Shown piece after piece: positions 24,620 through 33,852 of a stretch of 50,000 bases of DNA. The DNA comes from JBDIBB01 sp039812685 (lineage in GTDB: Bacteria > Acidobacteriota > Vicinamibacteria > Vicinamibacterales > JAFNAJ01). A program made the translations under genes and the position numbers. The notes under the pieces are model-generated. The model was not told the DNA's origin and made no database searches. It worked only from the letters and a program-made list of their open reading frames with translations. The first letter of the stretch is position 1. Each line of letters opens with the position of its first letter. The DNA lies in NCBI GenBank assembly GCA_039812685.1, contig JBDIBB010000016.1, positions 1 to 50,000 on the forward strand. Direction: 5' to 3'.

Positions 24620-24922
24620 TCAGCGGCCCGCGCGGATCTTCTCGATCCTGCGATCGCACTCGTCGCGAATGCGCTGGAGGTCTCGCCGCAGCGCCTCCTC
24701 GACGGCCGCCATTTCGGCCGGGTCGGCGGCGCCGGCGGCCTTCGAGCGGTGCATGATCCGCGCCTCGGCGGTCCTGGCCTCGGCGACGCGGCGCGCCTCG
24801 GCAATCGCCTCGCGCTGCGCATCGGTCAGCGCCGACGCCGAGACGCCCGCCTCCTCGTCCTTGCGGCGCAGGCGCTCCATGGCGAGTTCGTACGCGCTCT
24901 TCGGTGCGGAATCCGACGGCAT
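24620..24922 (-). CDS. small coiled-coil protein of unknown function
   Basis: The 100-residue product starts at ATG 24922 (MPSDSAPKSAYELAMERL). Almost all of it is charged and helical: repeated Glu, Arg and Ala with few aromatic residues, so it probably forms one long helix or coiled coil. It has no signal peptide, membrane span or Cys. I recall small acidobacterial proteins with a similar SAYELAMERLRRKD start, none with a known role. It is transcribed toward the peroxiredoxin terminator and appears monocistronic. Confidence 0.75.
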   Translation of the reverse strand: MPSDSAPKSAYELAMERLRRKDEEAGVSASALTDAQREAIAEARRVAEARTAEARIMHRSKAAGAADPAEMAAVEEALRRDLQRIRDECDRRIEKIRAGR

Positions 24923-25077
24923 CACGTGTGAGGGCTCCTCGGCGTGCGGGCGGTCCAGTGGTCGAGCGGCGGCGGCTCCCGGCCGCCGCCTGAGAGCCGT
25001 TATACCACGCGACCCGCTGGGGTCGGCCGGGCGTCGTGGTTCGCCGCTGGCCGGTGCCTCGCCGCCGGGGCGCCCCG

Positions 25078-27141
25078 TCAGCCGGCGGTCGGCACCACCT
25101 GCCTGCTCTGCGGCGTGCGGTACTTCTCGAACCAGGCCAGCAGGTAGAGTTGCTGGAGCAACTGGTGCGACGGCCGGCGCCAGCCGTGGAACTCCTCCGG
25201 CATCCGCACCAGCAGCGTATCGGCCTTCTTCAGCATCTTGAGTGCCCGGTAGTACTCCTCGCTCTGCGGCATCGGCGTGCGCAGGTCGGCCTCGCCCGTC
25301 ATCACCATGGTCGGCGTCACGACCTTGTCGACGTAGTGCAGCGGCGAGCGCACGGCGTACTCCATCGGGTCTTCCCAGGGGTACTTCTCGAACTGGTGGT
25401 ACCACGTGGGCCCGTCCGTGATCCCGACGAACGAGTGCCAGTTGATCACCGGACGCATCGACACCGCGGCGCGGAACCGGTCGGTGTGTCCGACGATCCA
25501 CGCGGTGAGCACCCCGCCGCCCGAGCCGCCGCAGACAAAGAGGTTGTCCCGGTCGATCCATCCTTTGGCAAGGGCCGCGTCGACGCCGGCCATCAGGTCG
25601 TCGTAGTCCCGGCCCGGGTAGCTGAACTGGATGCCGTTGACGAACTCCTGGCCGTAGCCCGTGGATCCGCGGGGGTTCGTCCACAGCACGGCGTAACCGT
25701 TGGCCGCGAAGTTCTGCCACGCCCAGTTCCACCCGACGCTGTACATGCTCCACGGGCCGCCGTGAATCCAGAGCACCATCGGGTACTTCTTCGAGGGATC
25801 GAAGTTGGCTGGCTTCATCAGCCAGCCCTGCACCTTCAGGCCGTCGGGCGCGGTGAACCACAGTTCCTCCGCTTCGCCCAGCGCCAGATCGCCCAGCACG
25901 TCCCGGTTGAGATCGACCAGCACGCGGCTGTCACCGGGCCTGGCCACGTCGAAGGTGACGAGGACCCCGGGTTCCTTCACCGACGAGCGAACGGCCGCGG
26001 CCTGGCCACCGGTGGCGATCGACACGCCCTGCAGCACGTGCGCGCCGCTGGTCACCTTGCGCGGGGCCGTGCCGGCCGTCATCGCGACGAAGTAGAGGTT
26101 GTCCTCGCCGCGCTCCTCCATCGAGTAGTAGACGCCCGCGCCGTCCGAGGCCCATCCCACCACCCTGGGCGAGCTGGGGAGCCTGCCCGCCAGCATCCGC
26201 TTGCCGCCGCCGCCGGCCTCCATCAGGTAGAGGCTCGCCAGGTGGCTCGTGAAATTCCGCTGGTCGAACCCCGTGTAGGCGATCCACCGGCCGTCGGGTG
26301 ACACCAGCGGGTTGCCGTCGGGCCCGTCGCGGTCGGTGAGCGCCCTCACGTCGAGCGTGGCCAGGTCGACGGCGTAGATTTCGGTGTCGCCTCGCAGGTA
26401 TTCCGCGTCGGGCTTGCGGATCCCCGACACGTAGATCGTCCTGCCGTCGGCCGACCACTCGGGGCTGCCGTGGTTGTAGCTGCCGCTGGTCACCTGGCGG
26501 GCCACGCCGCCGGTGGCCGCGTCCACGACGAAGACGTGTCGCCATTCCCTGGCCGTCTGTCCGACGCCGTCGGCGCCCCACGACAGGCGATCGACCAGCG
26601 TGGCGCCCTTGGCCAGTTGTGCCCCCTTGGGCGAGGGCGGCAGCTTCACGGGCAGGATGGGCGTGTCGTCGGGGAGCGTCATCGTGAAGGCGAGGTGCCC
26701 GCCGTCGGGCGACCACACCAGGCCCGACGGATCGCGTTCGACGCGGGTGAGCTGCGCCGTCTCGCGCGTGTCGAGCCACAGCACGTGCGCCTGCGTGGCG
26801 CCGGACCGGTTCGACAGGAACGCGAGGCGTTTGCCGTCCGGGGCCCACACGGGAGCGGTGTCGCGCCACGGGCCGTCGGTCAGCTGGCGCAACCGTTCGC
26901 CCTTCACGTCGACGATCCAGAGGTTGCTGGCCTGCTGGTCCTTCATCGTGTCGACGTACCCGCGCGCGAACACCACCTGCGTGCCGTCGGGGGAGATGCG
27001 CGGGTTCTGGATCGACTCCATCTGGTAGAAGGTGTCTTTCGTCAGCAGGCGCGTGGCCGCGGGCGCCGCGGCCTGCGCGAACGCGACGGCGGCGAGACCG
27101 GCCATCGCCAGGGTCAGGACGATCGAACGGGCTGGTCGCAT
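25078..27141 (-). CDS. secreted S9 family serine peptidase
   Basis: The 687-residue precursor has a signal peptide (to about AVAFAQ), an N-terminal seven-bladed propeller with repeated PRISPDGTQVVF, PVWAPDGKRLAFLS and VSPDGRWIAYTG blades, and a C-terminal alpha/beta hydrolase domain. Catalytic residues are Ser540 in CGGSGGG, Asp619 in GEADLRTP and His652 in EEFHGWRRPSH. This is the layout of dipeptidyl and acylaminoacyl peptidases, which trim peptides in the periplasm or outside. ATG 27141 follows GGGAGGA. It is divergent from the M20 amidohydrolase gene, so both degradative enzymes may share a control region at 27142-27276. Confidence 0.94.
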   Translation of the reverse strand: MRPARSIVLTLAMAGLAAVAFAQAAAPAATRLLTKDTFYQMESIQNPRISPDGTQVVFARGYVDTMKDQQASNLWIVDVKGERLRQLTDGPWRDTAPVWAPDGKRLAFLSNRSGATQAHVLWLDTRETAQLTRVERDPSGLVWSPDGGHLAFTMTLPDDTPILPVKLPPSPKGAQLAKGATLVDRLSWGADGVGQTAREWRHVFVVDAATGGVARQVTSGSYNHGSPEWSADGRTIYVSGIRKPDAEYLRGDTEIYAVDLATLDVRALTDRDGPDGNPLVSPDGRWIAYTGFDQRNFTSHLASLYLMEAGGGGKRMLAGRLPSSPRVVGWASDGAGVYYSMEERGEDNLYFVAMTAGTAPRKVTSGAHVLQGVSIATGGQAAAVRSSVKEPGVLVTFDVARPGDSRVLVDLNRDVLGDLALGEAEELWFTAPDGLKVQGWLMKPANFDPSKKYPMVLWIHGGPWSMYSVGWNWAWQNFAANGYAVLWTNPRGSTGYGQEFVNGIQFSYPGRDYDDLMAGVDAALAKGWIDRDNLFVCGGSGGGVLTAWIVGHTDRFRAAVSMRPVINWHSFVGITDGPTWYHQFEKYPWEDPMEYAVRSPLHYVDKVVTPTMVMTGEADLRTPMPQSEEYYRALKMLKKADTLLVRMPEEFHGWRRPSHQLLQQLYLLAWFEKYRTPQSRQVVPTAG

Positions 27142-27276
27142 CGGCTTCCTCCCTGAACAGACGGCGACAGGGTAGCACCGAAGGCCGGGCTCGTCGCGGG
27201 CCATCGCCGTCGGCCTGACACCTACCCGGCCTGGCCGCGTACGGCTACACTCTGGCGTCACCCAAGGAGTGGTCTC

Positions 27277-28593
27277 ATGCGCCGTAGCCTGTTCGCCCTG
27301 CTGCTGCTCGCCTTCGCTCCGCTGCCGGCTGCCGCCCAGCCAGCCGCCCCCGCGCTGCACCCGAAGATCGATGCGGCCGCCGTGGCGCTGCAGTCGAAGC
27401 TGGTCGCCTGGCGCCGCGATTTCCACCAGAACCCGGAGCTGAGCAACCGCGAGTTCCGCACCGCGAAGGTGGTGGCCGCCCACCTCACCGCGCTCGGGCT
27501 CGAGGTGAAGACCGGCGTGGCGAAGACCGGCGTGGTCGGCATCCTGCGCGGCGGCAGGCCGGGTCCCGTCGTGGCGCTGCGCGCCGACATGGACGGTTTG
27601 CCCGTCGAGGAGGAGGTGGATCTGCCGTTCAGGTCGACCGCGCGGGGCGAATACAACGGCCGCGAGGTGCCGGTGATGCACGCCTGCGGGCACGACATGC
27701 ACATGGCCATCCTCATGGGCGCGGCCGAGGTGCTCACGGGCCTGAAGGCCGAGATCCCCGGCACCGTCGTGTTCATCTTCCAGCCAGCCGAGGAAGGGGC
27801 CCCGCGTGGCGAGGAGGGCGGCGCCGACGTGATGGTGGCCGAGGGCGTGCTCGACAACCCGAAGGTGGACGCCATCTTCGGCCTCCACGTGTTCCCCTAC
27901 CGGGTGGGCCAGATCGTGGTGCGGCCCGAAGGCTTCATGGCCGCCAGCGACAGCTTCCGGATCACCGTGCGCGGCCGCCAGACGCACGGCGCGCTCCCCT
28001 GGGGCGGCGTCGATCCGATCGTCGTCGGATCGCAGGTCGTCCTCGGCCTCCAGACGATCATCAGCCGCCAGTCGGACGTCACGAAGGCGCCGGCGGTGAT
28101 CACGGTCGGGATCTTCAACGGCGGCGTCCGCTCCAACATCATCCCCGACACGGCGACGATCGAGGGCACCATCCGGACGTTCGATCCCGCGATGCAGGAC
28201 GACATCCACGATCGGATCACGCGGACGGCGACGAGCATCGCCGAGAGCGCCGGCGCCACCGCCGAGGTCTCCATCACGCGCGGCAACCCGGTCACCTGGA
28301 ACGACCGCGCGCTCACCGAGCGCATGGCGCCTTCGCTGCGCCGTGTGTCGCCCGCGGGGTTCGAGGACAACACGCAGGCGACCACGACGGCCGAGGACTT
28401 CTCCTATTACCAGAAGAAGGTGCCGGGCATGTTCTTCTTCCTCGGGGTCACGCCCGAGGGCACCGATCCGGCGACGGCGGCGCGCAACCACTCGCCGCGC
28501 TTCTACTCCGACGAGGGCGCGCTCGTGCCGGGCGTGCGGGCGATGGCGAGCGTGGCGGTGGACTTCCTCGCGGGCGGCAGAACGAAGCCGTAA
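27277..28593 (+). CDS. secreted M20 family amidohydrolase/peptidase
   Basis: The 438-residue precursor has a signal peptide ending near AAAQPAAPA and a di-metal M20 hydrolase domain of the M20D type, which cleaves N-acyl amino acids or small peptides. Family motifs are RRDFHQNPELS, ALRADMDGLPV, HACGHDMHMAILMGAAE with metal ligands and the catalytic Asp, and FQPAEEGAPRGEEGG with the catalytic Glu pair. A dimerisation domain interrupts the catalytic one, from about residue 220 to 330. AAGGAG precedes the ATG. It is divergent from the S9 peptidase gene and probably works with it in peptide use. Confidence 0.93.
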   Translation: MRRSLFALLLLAFAPLPAAAQPAAPALHPKIDAAAVALQSKLVAWRRDFHQNPELSNREFRTAKVVAAHLTALGLEVKTGVAKTGVVGILRGGRPGPVVALRADMDGLPVEEEVDLPFRSTARGEYNGREVPVMHACGHDMHMAILMGAAEVLTGLKAEIPGTVVFIFQPAEEGAPRGEEGGADVMVAEGVLDNPKVDAIFGLHVFPYRVGQIVVRPEGFMAASDSFRITVRGRQTHGALPWGGVDPIVVGSQVVLGLQTIISRQSDVTKAPAVITVGIFNGGVRSNIIPDTATIEGTIRTFDPAMQDDIHDRITRTATSIAESAGATAEVSITRGNPVTWNDRALTERMAPSLRRVSPAGFEDNTQATTTAEDFSYYQKKVPGMFFFLGVTPEGTDPATAARNHSPRFYSDEGALVPGVRAMASVAVDFLAGGRTKP

Positions 28594-28615
28594 TGCGGTG
28601 GTTGCGGAGGGTGGC

Positions 28616-28631
28616 CGGCCCGTCCGGGCCG
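28616..28631 (+). terminator. short hairpin after the M20 gene
   Basis: CGGCCC (28616-28621) and GGGCCG (28626-28631) form a 6-bp stem with a 4-nt loop, 22 nt past the stop. It is weak alone but fits the hairpin-after-stop pattern. The remaining gap to the next gene shows only the GAGAGGAGG ribosome site. Confidence 0.35.
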
Positions 28632-28769
28632 TCGCGACAGGGCGGGCTTGACTTCGGCGCGGCGAAGGGCGACAGTGGCCGCAGGTAACGGACCAACGGG
28701 TCGGCCCAGCGTCGCGAGGCGGCTGGCGGCCGCCTTTCCGCGAACTGAGGCGAGAGAGGAGGCCACGCC

Positions 28770-29954
28770 GTGTCTACTCTGCTGCCGCGCCTCAACCGTC
28801 GCGTCCTGACGGTCTTTCTCCTCGTCAGTCTCCCTGCCTTCATCGTCGGCGTCGCGGTGGTATTGGCCATCGGCCAGGCCAGGCTGCGCGATGCCGGCGG
28901 TCGTCACCTCGAGGACGTGGCGCACCAGACCGCCGCGTCGGTCGATCACTACGTGTACCGCCGCATCCTGGACGTCTCGTTGATCGGACGGAGCCCCGAG
29001 CTCAGACAGGAGGCCGCGCTGGGCTCGGCGCGCCCTGTCGATCAGAAGCGCATCGAGGCCATCGACAGCGACTGGATCAACCGCCGGGCCGACCTGCCCG
29101 AGAAGGTCAGCCTGCTGCGGTCCCCGGCCTCCCGGTTCCTTGCCGATCTCGTGGCGCAGGATCGTATCTACCGGGAGATGCTGCTTACCGACCGCGTCGG
29201 ACGGCTGGTGGCCGCCTCGGCCGAGACCTCCGACTACTTCCAGGCCGACGAGGACTGGTGGAAGGCGGCGGCCGGCGACGGGCACACGCCGGGAGCGAGC
29301 GTGAGCGACGTGCGCTGGGACGACTCGTCACGGACGCTGGGCGTCGAGATCGCCGTGCCGGTGTTCGAGCCCGACAGCAACGTGTTCGCCGGCCTGCTGA
29401 AGGCGGTGGTCGACAGCCGGGAGTTGCTGGCCGTGGTGGGCGGGGTCCAGCTTGGCAACACGGGAGAGGCCGCGCTGCTGCGGCGCAACGGGACGATCGT
29501 CTTCAGCCGTGAGGTGGGCGATCCGAACGCCCGTTTCGCCGGCGCGGAGACGATGCGCGATCGCCTGGCGGCGCAGCCGGAGGGCGAAATGCTGTCGGGC
29601 GCCTCCTTCAGGGTGCTGCCGGCCGGCGGCGAGGCGCGCATGGTGGGCATCGCGCCCAGCCAGCTCGGGCGCAGCTACGACAACCTGCAGTGGGTCGTCG
29701 CCGTGTCGCAGGACGAAAGCGAGCTGCTGGCGCCGATGCAGCGGGTGGGATGGTACCTGCTCGGCGTCGTCGGGCTGACGGCGACGATGCTCCTGCTGGC
29801 GGCGCTCTACTTCTCGCTGCGCCTGTCGTCGTCGGTGACGGAAGACCTCGTGCTCGTCGAGCGCGCGCGCGTGTCGCACGTTGGCGACGAGCACGCGGCC
29901 GATGCCAGCGTGCCGCCGCGCGACGTGCCGCCCAACGTCCGCATGGCCGGGTGA
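28770..29954 (+). CDS. membrane protein with dCache-like sensor domain, no output domain
   Basis: The 394-residue protein starts at GTG 28770 after GAGAGGAGG. A membrane helix (about 13-35) is followed by a large extracytoplasmic region with the features of a double Cache domain: a long helix, the DRVGRLVAASAETSDYFQADEDWW block that usually lies near the ligand pocket, and a second beta-rich half containing TGEAALLRRNGTIVFSR. A second membrane helix lies near residues 323-345, then only some 45 cytoplasmic residues. Histidine kinases, chemoreceptors and GGDEF proteins with this sensor continue with HAMP and an output domain, absent here. It may signal through a partner or be truncated. Confidence 0.8.
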   Translation: MSTLLPRLNRRVLTVFLLVSLPAFIVGVAVVLAIGQARLRDAGGRHLEDVAHQTAASVDHYVYRRILDVSLIGRSPELRQEAALGSARPVDQKRIEAIDSDWINRRADLPEKVSLLRSPASRFLADLVAQDRIYREMLLTDRVGRLVAASAETSDYFQADEDWWKAAAGDGHTPGASVSDVRWDDSSRTLGVEIAVPVFEPDSNVFAGLLKAVVDSRELLAVVGGVQLGNTGEAALLRRNGTIVFSREVGDPNARFAGAETMRDRLAAQPEGEMLSGASFRVLPAGGEARMVGIAPSQLGRSYDNLQWVVAVSQDESELLAPMQRVGWYLLGVVGLTATMLLLAALYFSLRLSSSVTEDLVLVERARVSHVGDEHAADASVPPRDVPPNVRMAG

Positions 29955-29976
29955 GCCGGCCCCGCCCGGGGCCGGC
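29955..29976 (+). terminator. hairpin directly after the dCache gene stop
   Basis: GCCGGCCCC (29955-29963) and GGGGCCGGC (29968-29976) form a perfect 9-bp stem with a 4-nt loop. The stem begins at the first base after the TGA. No T-tract follows. Confidence 0.6.
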
Positions 29977-30035
29977 GCGTCGCGCGTGCCGGGGGCGGAT
30001 CGCGATCGGCCCCCTCCCGGCGCGCTCCGCAGGGA

Positions 30036-30061
30036 CCGGCGCGGGGCTATCGCCGCGCCGG
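30036..30061 (-). terminator. hairpin straddling the ACT-gene stop
   Basis: CCGGCGCGG (30036-30044) and CCGCGCCGG (30053-30061) form a perfect 9-bp stem with an 8-nt loop that contains the stop codon of the leftward ACT-domain gene. Its right arm is coding. No T-tract is present. Confidence 0.45.
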
Positions 30062-30547
30062 CCGCTTCGTCGCCCCTGGCGGCGCCTTCGGGGTCCGGGC
30101 CGGCCGGCGGCGTCGCACCGGCTGGGCGCCAGCCTTCTTCAGCACCGTGACGGCGCGCTTCAGGTCGGTGGTCGCTTCGAAGCCCATCACGGCCGAGAAC
30201 CGCCGCCCGACGACCTGGGCGATCAGGAAGCCCAGGTTCAGGCCCTCGTCGGCCAGGGCCTGGGCCAGCGCCTGCAGCAGGCCGGCCCGGTTGTCGCCGG
30301 TGACCAGCAGGCTTGGCGTGCGTGCCGGCTGCATGCCGGCCGCCTGGGCGGTCTTCCCCATCCTGGCGCCCGTCACCGGGTAGAACTCCAGGATGCCGCG
30401 CGCGCCGTGCCCGAGCTCGTGATAGCCCATGACCAGCTGCAGGTCCACTCCCGCGGCCGCGAAGGGCACCAGCGAGGCGGCGAGCCTCCCCGGCGAGTCC
30501 TCCACCTGCTGTCGCCAGATCGTGATCGGTTTCACCGTGATGGCCAT
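30047..30547 (-). CDS. ACT domain protein
   Basis: The 166-residue protein appears to hold two ACT-like small-molecule binding units. The first opens with TIWRQQVEDSPGRLAASLVPFAAAGVDLQLVMGY, the second with LLVTGDNRAGLLQALAQALADEGLNLGFLIAQVVG; both show the pattern of a strand, a Gly-containing turn, a helix and a strand. ACT domains bind amino acids or other small ligands. No catalytic domain is attached, so it is probably a stand-alone regulator or sensor. The C-terminal 30 residues are Arg/Pro-rich and basic. The start ATG 30547 follows GAGGGA. The target is unknown. Confidence 0.8.
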   Translation of the reverse strand: MAITVKPITIWRQQVEDSPGRLAASLVPFAAAGVDLQLVMGYHELGHGARGILEFYPVTGARMGKTAQAAGMQPARTPSLLVTGDNRAGLLQALAQALADEGLNLGFLIAQVVGRRFSAVMGFEATTDLKRAVTVLKKAGAQPVRRRRPARTPKAPPGATKRPARR

Positions 30548-30611
30548 GCGTCCCTCGTTCTCCGTTCGTCGAAAGCCCCGGTCTGCGGTTCCCGTGTGAC
30601 GGCGTGCCGGC

Positions 30612-33600
30612 TCACAGCAGGGGGGTTGCCGTGGCCTGGATCGCTGCCCACTCCTTCATCAGGTCGTCGTAGCGTTGCCATGCGTCTCGGCCCGGCTTCT
30701 GATCGGCGCTGCCCAGCATCCGCTGGATGTTCGACAGCTGGTCGATCAGCATCGGCTGCGGATAGACGATGGGGGCCGTCACCAGGCGCGCCAGCACCTC
30801 GTCGATGGCCCTGGATCGGGCCGCGTCGCCGGCCGCGGCCGTCTTCGCCGCGCGAAGCCGTTCGGCGAGCTGGCGGCCGGCCACGATGGCGTCGCGCACC
30901 TTCAGCAGGAGGTCGGCCTGCTCGTCGAGGTCCTGCTGCGTGACGCCGACCCCGGCCACGCGTGGGTCGATCCGCACCTCGATGGGCGCCGTCAGCGTCG
31001 TCTCCGTTCCGCCGCGATCCACGCGCAGCCGCACTTCGTAACGTCCGGGCGGAACCAGCGGGCCGTCGGTGCCGCCGCCTCGCGCGGCCGGGTTGGAGCC
31101 GGCGTATCGCAGGTCCCACTGGAAGCGATTGGCGCCGGCGCGTGCGGGCACACGGGTGGGGAGTGCAGCCCGTCGCGGACCGCCCGCCCCCGGGCTGCCG
31201 GTGTCACCGGGCGCGGCCTCGCTGGTGAACTCGCGCACGATGCGGCCCGCCGCGTCGGCGATGGCGATCCGCACGGGGCCGTCTGGCGTTGTCTTCAGCC
31301 AGTAGTCGATGCGCGCGCTGGCCGGCGGGTACTCAGGCCAGCCCGGCCGCGGTGCGCTCGCGGCGTGCCGCAGGCGGTAGGTGGCGGCCGGCGCGAAGAG
31401 GAACTGGTCGGCGGCGGTGGAAAACGCCGCAGGTGTGGCGGCGCCGCCGGCCGGGCGCAGGGCGCGTGCGATCTGCCGCAGCGGCGACACGTCGTCCATG
31501 ATCCAGAAGCCGCGGCCCATCGTGGAGATCGCGAGGTCGCCGCGATGCACGCGCAGGTCGGTGACGGGCGTCGCCGGCAGGTTCTGCTGGAGCGGCTGCC
31601 AGCTGGCGCCGTTGTCGAACGAGACGAAGAAGCCGAACTCGGTGCCCGCGTAGAGCAGGCCCGGCACCTCGGTGTCCTCGCGGACGATGCGCGTGGGATG
31701 ATCGTCGGGGATGCCGTTGCGGCCGTCGGTGAGCCGGGTCCAGGTCTGTCCGTAGTCGTCGGTGCGATAGATGTAGGGCCGCAGGTCGTGCTCGCGCAGG
31801 AAGCGGTAGACGGCGATGTAGGCCGATCCCTTGCGGTGCGGCGAGTCCTCGATGTTCTGCACGCGTCCGCCCGGCGGCAGATCCTTCGGCGTGACGTTGG
31901 TCCACGTCTTCCCGCCGTCGCGCGAGACGTGCACGGGACCGTCGTTGGCGCCCACCCACAGCACGCCCTTCTCGAGGCGCGACTCCACCATGGCGTAGAT
32001 GCTGCTGTAGACCTCCTCGCCGGTGATGTCGCGTGTGATCGGCGTCCCGGCCGTGATCTGGAGGTCGGGTTCGTTGGCGGTCAGGTCCGGGCTGATCACG
32101 TCCCAGCTCAGCCCTTCGTCCGTGCTGCGGTGCACGACGTGCGACGCCTGGTAGACGACGCCCGGATCGTGCGGCGAGACGACGATGACGGTCTGCCGTG
32201 GGAAGCGGTACCTGATGTCGCGCGGGTTGTGGCCGTAGCGGTTCTGCGGGTACACCCAGTAGTGTCGCTCCTGGCCCGTGGAGAGGTCGTAGCGGCCGAC
32301 CTCGCCCTTGCACGCGCCCCACACCACTTGGCCGTCCGGACGCGGGTGGATCTGGCCGGTCTCGCAGCCGGGGCCCTGGATCCAGCCCTGCTCGGGCGAG
32401 TCGAAGGCCCAGGACACCGGCGGCAGGCTGGGCACGATCACGGTGGTGTTGTCCTGCTGCGGCGCGTAGAGGCGGTAGGGCCACTGCTCGTCGACCGCCA
32501 CCATGTAGAGCTCGGCCGTGGGCTGGTTGTAGACCGTCGACCACGTGCGCCCGCCGTCGCGCGAGACGTTGGCGCCGCCGTCGTTGCACTGCAGGATGGT
32601 GTCGGGCTGATCGGGGTTGAACCACATGCCGTGGTTGTCGCCGTGGGGCGTGTCCACGCGCGTCCACGTCTTGCCGGCGTCGACCGACTTCCACAGCGAG
32701 AGCTCGTTGACCCACACTTCCTGTTCGTTCCTGGGGTTGACGTCGACGTAGTGGAAGTAGAACGGGCGCGCGCGCAGCCGGCGCTCGTTGTTGACGAGCT
32801 GCCAGGTGGCGCCGGCGTCGGTGCTGGTGTAGAGGCCGCCCTCGTCGCCTGGCGCCTCGATCATGGCGTAGACGCGCCGCGGGTTGCTGCGCGCGATGTC
32901 GATGTCGATCTTGCCGATGAGCGTCTGCGGCAGGCCCGTCGAGAGCTTCGTCCACGTCTCGCCGCCGTCGGTCGACTTGTAGATGCCGCCTTCGCTGGCA
33001 GGCCCGCCGCTGATGATGTCCCAGCCCTTCCGGAAGCCGCGGTACATCCCCGCGTAGAGCTCATCGGGATTCGACCAGTTCATGGCGACCACGCGCGCGC
33101 CGGTCTCCTCGTTCACGAACAGCGTGCGCCGCCACGTCCTGCCGCCATCGGTGGTCTTGAAGATGCCGCGCTCGGTGCCCGGCCCGAACGGCGAGCCGAG
33201 CGCCGCCGCCCAGACGATGTCGGGGTTGGTGGGGTGCACGGCGAGGCTGCCGATCTGGCCGGCCTCGCGCAGGCCGATGAACTGCCACGTCCTGCCGGCA
33301 TCGGTCGACTTGTACATGCCGCGCCCGATGATGACGTTGCTGCGGATGGGGGCGCTGCCGGTGCCCACGTAGACGGTATCCGGGTGGCTGTCGGAGACCT
33401 CGATGGCGCCAATCGAGCCGGTGGCGATCTGGCCGTCGCCGATCGGCACCCAGGCGTGGCCGCAGTCGGTGGTCTTGAACACGCCGCCGCCGGTGCCGCC
33501 CTGGTAGAAGGTGCACGGCTGCGTGCGCACGCCGGCGATGGCCGTGACGCGACCGCCGCGATGCGGGCCGACCGATCGCCAGCGCAGATCCTGGTAGGCG

Positions 33601-33740
33601 GCGGGATCCACCGCCGGGCCCGCCGGTGACTGGGCGGCCAGGCGCGCCCGGGAGCCGGCGGCCGGCATCAGCAGCACCAGCAGGGCGATTGCGATCCGGG
33701 CCAGCGCGGCGGGCAGTCGGTGACGTCTGGACAGCGGCAT
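30612..33740 (-). CDS. secreted BNR/sortilin-like propeller protein (copy 1)
   Basis: The 1042-residue precursor starts at ATG 33740 (the frame runs further up but the signal peptide ALLVLLMPAAGSRARLAAQ begins here). Most of the protein is BNR/Asp-box repeats, for example GGVFKTTDCGHAW, YKSTDAGRTWQFIG and IYKSTDGGETWTKL, arranged as in large sortilin/VPS10-type ten-bladed propellers. A C-terminal Ig-like part follows, with PPGRYEVRLRVDRGG, and then a helical end. Database names such as glycosyl hydrolase are often attached to these proteins without catalytic evidence. A similar protein is encoded at 40280. They are probably exported binding proteins or enzymes acting on extracellular polymers. 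Confidence 0.88.
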   Translation of the reverse strand: MPLSRRHRLPAALARIAIALLVLLMPAAGSRARLAAQSPAGPAVDPAAYQDLRWRSVGPHRGGRVTAIAGVRTQPCTFYQGGTGGGVFKTTDCGHAWVPIGDGQIATGSIGAIEVSDSHPDTVYVGTGSAPIRSNVIIGRGMYKSTDAGRTWQFIGLREAGQIGSLAVHPTNPDIVWAAALGSPFGPGTERGIFKTTDGGRTWRRTLFVNEETGARVVAMNWSNPDELYAGMYRGFRKGWDIISGGPASEGGIYKSTDGGETWTKLSTGLPQTLIGKIDIDIARSNPRRVYAMIEAPGDEGGLYTSTDAGATWQLVNNERRLRARPFYFHYVDVNPRNEQEVWVNELSLWKSVDAGKTWTRVDTPHGDNHGMWFNPDQPDTILQCNDGGANVSRDGGRTWSTVYNQPTAELYMVAVDEQWPYRLYAPQQDNTTVIVPSLPPVSWAFDSPEQGWIQGPGCETGQIHPRPDGQVVWGACKGEVGRYDLSTGQERHYWVYPQNRYGHNPRDIRYRFPRQTVIVVSPHDPGVVYQASHVVHRSTDEGLSWDVISPDLTANEPDLQITAGTPITRDITGEEVYSSIYAMVESRLEKGVLWVGANDGPVHVSRDGGKTWTNVTPKDLPPGGRVQNIEDSPHRKGSAYIAVYRFLREHDLRPYIYRTDDYGQTWTRLTDGRNGIPDDHPTRIVREDTEVPGLLYAGTEFGFFVSFDNGASWQPLQQNLPATPVTDLRVHRGDLAISTMGRGFWIMDDVSPLRQIARALRPAGGAATPAAFSTAADQFLFAPAATYRLRHAASAPRPGWPEYPPASARIDYWLKTTPDGPVRIAIADAAGRIVREFTSEAAPGDTGSPGAGGPRRAALPTRVPARAGANRFQWDLRYAGSNPAARGGGTDGPLVPPGRYEVRLRVDRGGTETTLTAPIEVRIDPRVAGVGVTQQDLDEQADLLLKVRDAIVAGRQLAERLRAAKTAAAGDAARSRAIDEVLARLVTAPIVYPQPMLIDQLSNIQRMLGSADQKPGRDAWQRYDDLMKEWAAIQATATPLL

Positions 33741-33836
33741 GGAGCGAACCTCGAGGAGACGGCCGGGGAAAGCGACAGGGCCGGGTGCGTTATAGCGCAG
33801 CGATGCGAGGGTTGCAACGACAGGCGGCCGTCGTGC

Positions 33837-33851
33837 CGGCGGCAGCCGCCG
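33837..33851 (-). terminator. hairpin abutting the B2-type gene stop
   Basis: CGGCGG (33837-33842) and CCGCCG (33846-33851) form a 6-bp stem with a 3-nt loop, starting one base past the stop of the leftward gene. No T-tract is present. The pattern equals that at 15207-15221. Confidence 0.42.
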
Positions 33852-33852
33852 A

